A stretch of DNA of 64,000 nt, taken from Bagarius yarrelli. Taxonomy: Eukaryota > Chordata > Actinopteri > Siluriformes > Sisoridae. The DNA lies in assembly GCA_005784505.1 (NCBI GenBank), contig VCAZ01000032.1, forward strand, positions 3,425,111 through 3,489,110, in the 5' to 3' direction. Below the pieces are notes generated by a model, which did no database searches, was not told the origin of the DNA, and saw only the letters and a list, made by a program, of their open reading frames with translations. The translations under genes were made by a program, and so were the position numbers. Below are positions 62,401 to 64,000 of the stretch, piece by piece (position 1 is the stretch's first letter; each line of letters begins with the position of its first letter).

Positions 62401-63843
62401 ATGATGAATTATTTTGTAGGTGGAGCCCTAATCGATCAGACACCAGTCGAATAACTGATCGGATGCTACTTGTCTGACTCTAGCAAGAAAAATCTCCTGG
62501 AGGGTACCTTGGCGTTCTTCCAGTTGGAAATGCAGGGAGGAATCTTCCACTCTTGTTGTTCTTTAACAGTCATCTAAAGGAAACAGAAGCGCGGTGGCGT
62601 TAAAGTGAATCATGTGGTTAGAGAGGAGTGCGGCTGAAAGGGTGCGATGGAGCGGTTTCTGTACCTTTCTGCTGGGAGAGTGCATGACTGGAGCAGGAGG
62701 AGACGGGGGCCCACGAGGAATCTTTTTATTAATCCTGTAAAAACGGATTTGAACATTTCTCCATTTCTGTTTCGGTACCGATGTTAACTAATCAAACGAT
62801 TTTCACTTACTTAAAACGCGGAGGCTCCATCGGGTCTTTCTGCATCTCCACCATACGGATGACCCTTTGCTTGGCCCCAGAGTTAAACGCTACACCCTGC
62901 TGTGAGGGCGTGTACCTGGTAGAAACAAAACAGGACATTGAAGTAAATTGAGCAAAAATGACATCATGCCAGATACACGACTGACTGGCGACTTTACCGT
63001 ATGTACTGTGCCGGAGCTTGTTTATCGGCAGCTCGGACAGGCATTGCGGCAGCTATCTTCTGCGATACCTGCTTCTCTAGAGCGGCTCTAGTCTTTTCTG
63101 TCAGCTTGGGTAGGAGGGGAAAAAAATCATTACAAATGTTATTACAAACTCCTAAAAAGCAGCAGTTCTTTTAAACATCCTTGTCCAAGTTTAACTACTC
63201 GCTTGGCCATCGCACCTCTCTAACCGCCTCCTCATCAGGTTTCTGCAGTTCAGGAGCATCGTGTTGAAGCACCTCTTTCGGAAGCAGGTCTGTATATTTA
63301 CTGAATATGACCTGTTTAAAGAGACAGAATATAAAAAAGAAAAAACATTAAATTAAAAAAAAAATGTTTTAACCAAATCTTCAACCAAATTTTAACTAAA
63401 TCAACTCCACTTTAGTGTTACACATCATCTTTATCACCTTGTCCTTGCTCTGTCCCTGTCGTGCAATCGTGTCATACTTGACCTTCCCTTCCACGTCCAC
63501 CTGTAAAGCAAGGGCATTGGAGGTCTTCTTCATTCTGCCCATTTCGAGTGGGTACTGAGCCACGTGGATCTCCGGGAACGCGCCGCCATCGCTGAAGTCC
63601 TTCAAAAACAACGACATCACGTGAGTTGACGGTTCTCATCAATGATTCCAACTCATATACTGAAACAAGTCAACTGGATGAACCGTCACCTCTGCCACGC
63701 GGGGAACCCATCCTTTCCGCGCCCCATATGGGGGAGGTTCTCTGCGAGTTAACACCAGTGCTGTGGAATGAGACCTCTGTGCCCTGGACGCCTCCTCCGC
63801 CTCAAGCTGGTCCTGAGACAGCTGAGTCGGAACAGGTAGAAAG
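59233..63843 (-). CDS. snw1: SNW domain-containing protein 1 (SKIP/Prp45), 13 of 14 exons
   Basis: SNW1 is a nuclear protein of the activated spliceosome (an intrinsically extended scaffold in B-act/C complexes). It also acts as a co-regulator for nuclear receptors, Notch and SMADs. Thirteen exons on the minus strand encode residues 5-536; all phases join. With the expected 14-nt first exon (MALTS in human), which lies off the right edge, the total would be 536 residues, the human length. Landmarks are SQDQLEAEE and REPPPYG near the N-terminus, GDGGAFPEIHVAQYPL-like with S for the first G, the name-giving SNWKN in exon 8, ERDEIRHERRKERQHDRN, and the C-terminus EEDPFGLDKFLEEAKQHGG + KKRRKE. 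Introns are short apart from two of about 1 kb. Confidence 0.97.
59521..59684 (-). CDS. snw1: snw1 exon 13 (aa 419-473)
   Basis: Acceptor TTCTAG|GGAATG, donor CAACAG|GTAGAG. It encodes GMDSGFAGGEDEVYNVYDQP, then RDMAQNIYRPSKN and DMYGDDLD. Human has AWRG where this has PFGR. Confidence 0.97.
59685..60823 (-). other. snw1 intron 12
   Basis: AT-rich, 1.14 kb. No repeat or RNA gene was recognised. Confidence 0.7.
60824..60941 (-). CDS. snw1: snw1 exon 12 (aa 379-418)
   Basis: Acceptor TCCGCAG|GTCTAA, donor AGCAGG|GTAATC. It encodes SKLQRDQERDISELIALGQP and QYDQRLFNQSR. Confidence 0.97.
61031..61133 (-). CDS. snw1: snw1 exon 11 (aa 345-379)
   Basis: Acceptor TTGCAG|GCGGTG, donor AAACG|GTACAT. 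It encodes GEEGEVRERDEIRHERRKER + QHDRNISRAAPDK. Confidence 0.97.
61207..61348 (-). CDS. snw1: snw1 exon 10 (aa 298-345)
   Basis: Acceptor TGTGTAG|GCGCGT, donor ACAAAG|GTACAA. It encodes the charged helix AREAVEMRAQVEKKMAQKEK + EKKEEKLRELAKMARDRRAG. Confidence 0.97.
61451..61567 (-). CDS. snw1: snw1 exon 9 (aa 259-297)
   Basis: Acceptor ATTAAG|GGTTAC, donor AGAAAG|GTAGGA. It encodes GYTIPLDKRLAADGRGLQTV + HINENFAKLAEALYIADRK, the core of the SKIP domain. Confidence 0.97.
61568..62507 (-). other. snw1 intron 8
   Basis: 0.94 kb of AT-rich sequence. I saw no clear snoRNA, repeat or alternative exon. Confidence 0.65.
62508..62573 (-). CDS. snw1: snw1 exon 8 (aa 237-258), SNW motif
   Basis: Acceptor CCTTTAG|ATGACT, donor GCCAAG|GTACCC. 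It encodes MTVKEQQEWKIPPCISNWKN + AK, with the family-defining SNWKN. Confidence 0.97.
62665..62734 (-). CDS. snw1: snw1 exon 7 (aa 213-236)
   Basis: Acceptor TTTACAG|GATTAA, donor GAAAG|GTACAG. It encodes INKKIPRGPPSPPAPVMHSP + SRK, the conserved Pro-rich SPSR phospho region. Confidence 0.97.
62811..62915 (-). CDS. snw1: snw1 exon 6 (aa 178-213)
   Basis: Acceptor CTACCAG|GTACAC, donor TTTTAA|GTAAGT. It encodes YTPSQQGVAFNSGAKQRVIR + MVEMQKDPMEPPRF. Confidence 0.97.
62998..63104 (-). CDS. snw1: snw1 exon 5 (aa 143-178)
   Basis: Acceptor CCCAAG|CTGACA, donor ATACG|GTAAAG. It encodes LTEKTRAALEKQVSQKIAAA + MPVRAADKQAPAQYI. Confidence 0.97.
63216..63311 (-). CDS. snw1: snw1 exon 4 (aa 111-142)
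   Basis: Acceptor AAACAG|GTCATA, donor AGAGAG|GTGCGA. It encodes VIFSKYTDLLPKEVLQHDAP + ELQKPDEEAVRE. Confidence 0.96.
63438..63599 (-). CDS. snw1: snw1 exon 3 (aa 57-110)
   Basis: Acceptor TTTGAAG|GACTTC, donor GACAAG|GTGATA. It encodes DFSDGGAFPEIHVAQYPLEM, then ALALQVDVEGKVKYDTIARQ + GQSKDK. Confidence 0.97.
63690..63843 (-). CDS. snw1: snw1 exon 2 (aa 5-56)
   Basis: Acceptor CTCTCCAG|CTTTCT, donor GCAGAG|GTGACG. It encodes FLPVPTQLSQDQLEAEEASR, then RREPPPYGARKGWVPRVAE. It starts one base into the Ser5 codon, so a short first exon must lie to the right. Confidence 0.96.
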
Positions 63844-64000
63844 CTGGAGAGACAGAAGTGAGATATAGTTTTATAGGATATGTCTATACTATTTATTGTT
63901 TGTTTTTACAGATGGCTTTTAAATGCAACACTACCGTATGTCTTTATGTAAACGCAAAACTTCCACTTTGCCTCACTGTGGTAAATAAAAATATATTTAA
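63844..64000 (-). other. snw1 intron 1, partial
   Basis: Intron sequence to the window edge. No minus-strand ATG with a donor fits the missing 14-nt first coding exon here. Confidence 0.7.

Overview
This is a vertebrate nuclear locus, almost certainly from a teleost fish. All coding sequence is split into GT-AG exons. The introns are full of CA/GT microsatellites, long CT/GA tracts, minisatellites and tRNA-derived SINEs ending in a 'GTAAGTCGCTCTGGATAA' type tail, which is typical of fish. The SINEs resemble catfish-type (Mermaid-like) elements; that family name is from memory and was not searched. There is no sign of bacterial, viral or CRISPR content.

Layout. (1) 1-5.9 kb, + strand: the last exons of a gene I identify as androglobin (adgb). 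Its last long intron holds a decayed L2-type LINE and a SINE. (2) 5.9-11.6 kb: intergenic, with a pyrimidine tract, a 39-bp minisatellite and SINEs. (3) 11.6-54 kb, + strand, with a 3' UTR that may run to about 57.65 kb: a complete stxbp5 (tomosyn) gene. I could place 26 coding exons whose phases all join. They total 3330 nt, giving a 1109-residue protein that ends in the conserved R-SNARE and WYQF tail. (4) About 57.7-59.2 kb: convergent intergenic space. (5) 59.2-63.84 kb, - strand: snw1 (SKIP). Thirteen exons are present; only the tiny first exon (about 14 coding nt, inferred from the human protein) is off the right edge.

The two main genes are unrelated in function. Tomosyn is a soluble inhibitor of SNARE assembly at synapses and secretory cells; SNW1 is a spliceosome and transcription co-regulator. 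They lie tail to tail. Adgb next to stxbp5 matches the human 6q24 order. snw1 is on human chromosome 14, so the right-hand junction reflects fish karyotype history.

The most interesting items are: a very good U12-type (minor spliceosome) 13.1-kb intron 2 in stxbp5; a roughly 0.95-kb foldback element whose arms carry a tRNA-like box A; 0.4-0.6-kb pyrimidine tracts running straight into the acceptors of stxbp5 exons 8, 11 and 17; two short uORFs before the tomosyn start; and no visible copy of the mammalian b-tomosyn alternative exon. I found no convincing new multi-gene system. The long open frames that are not exons are all products of simple or tandem repeats.
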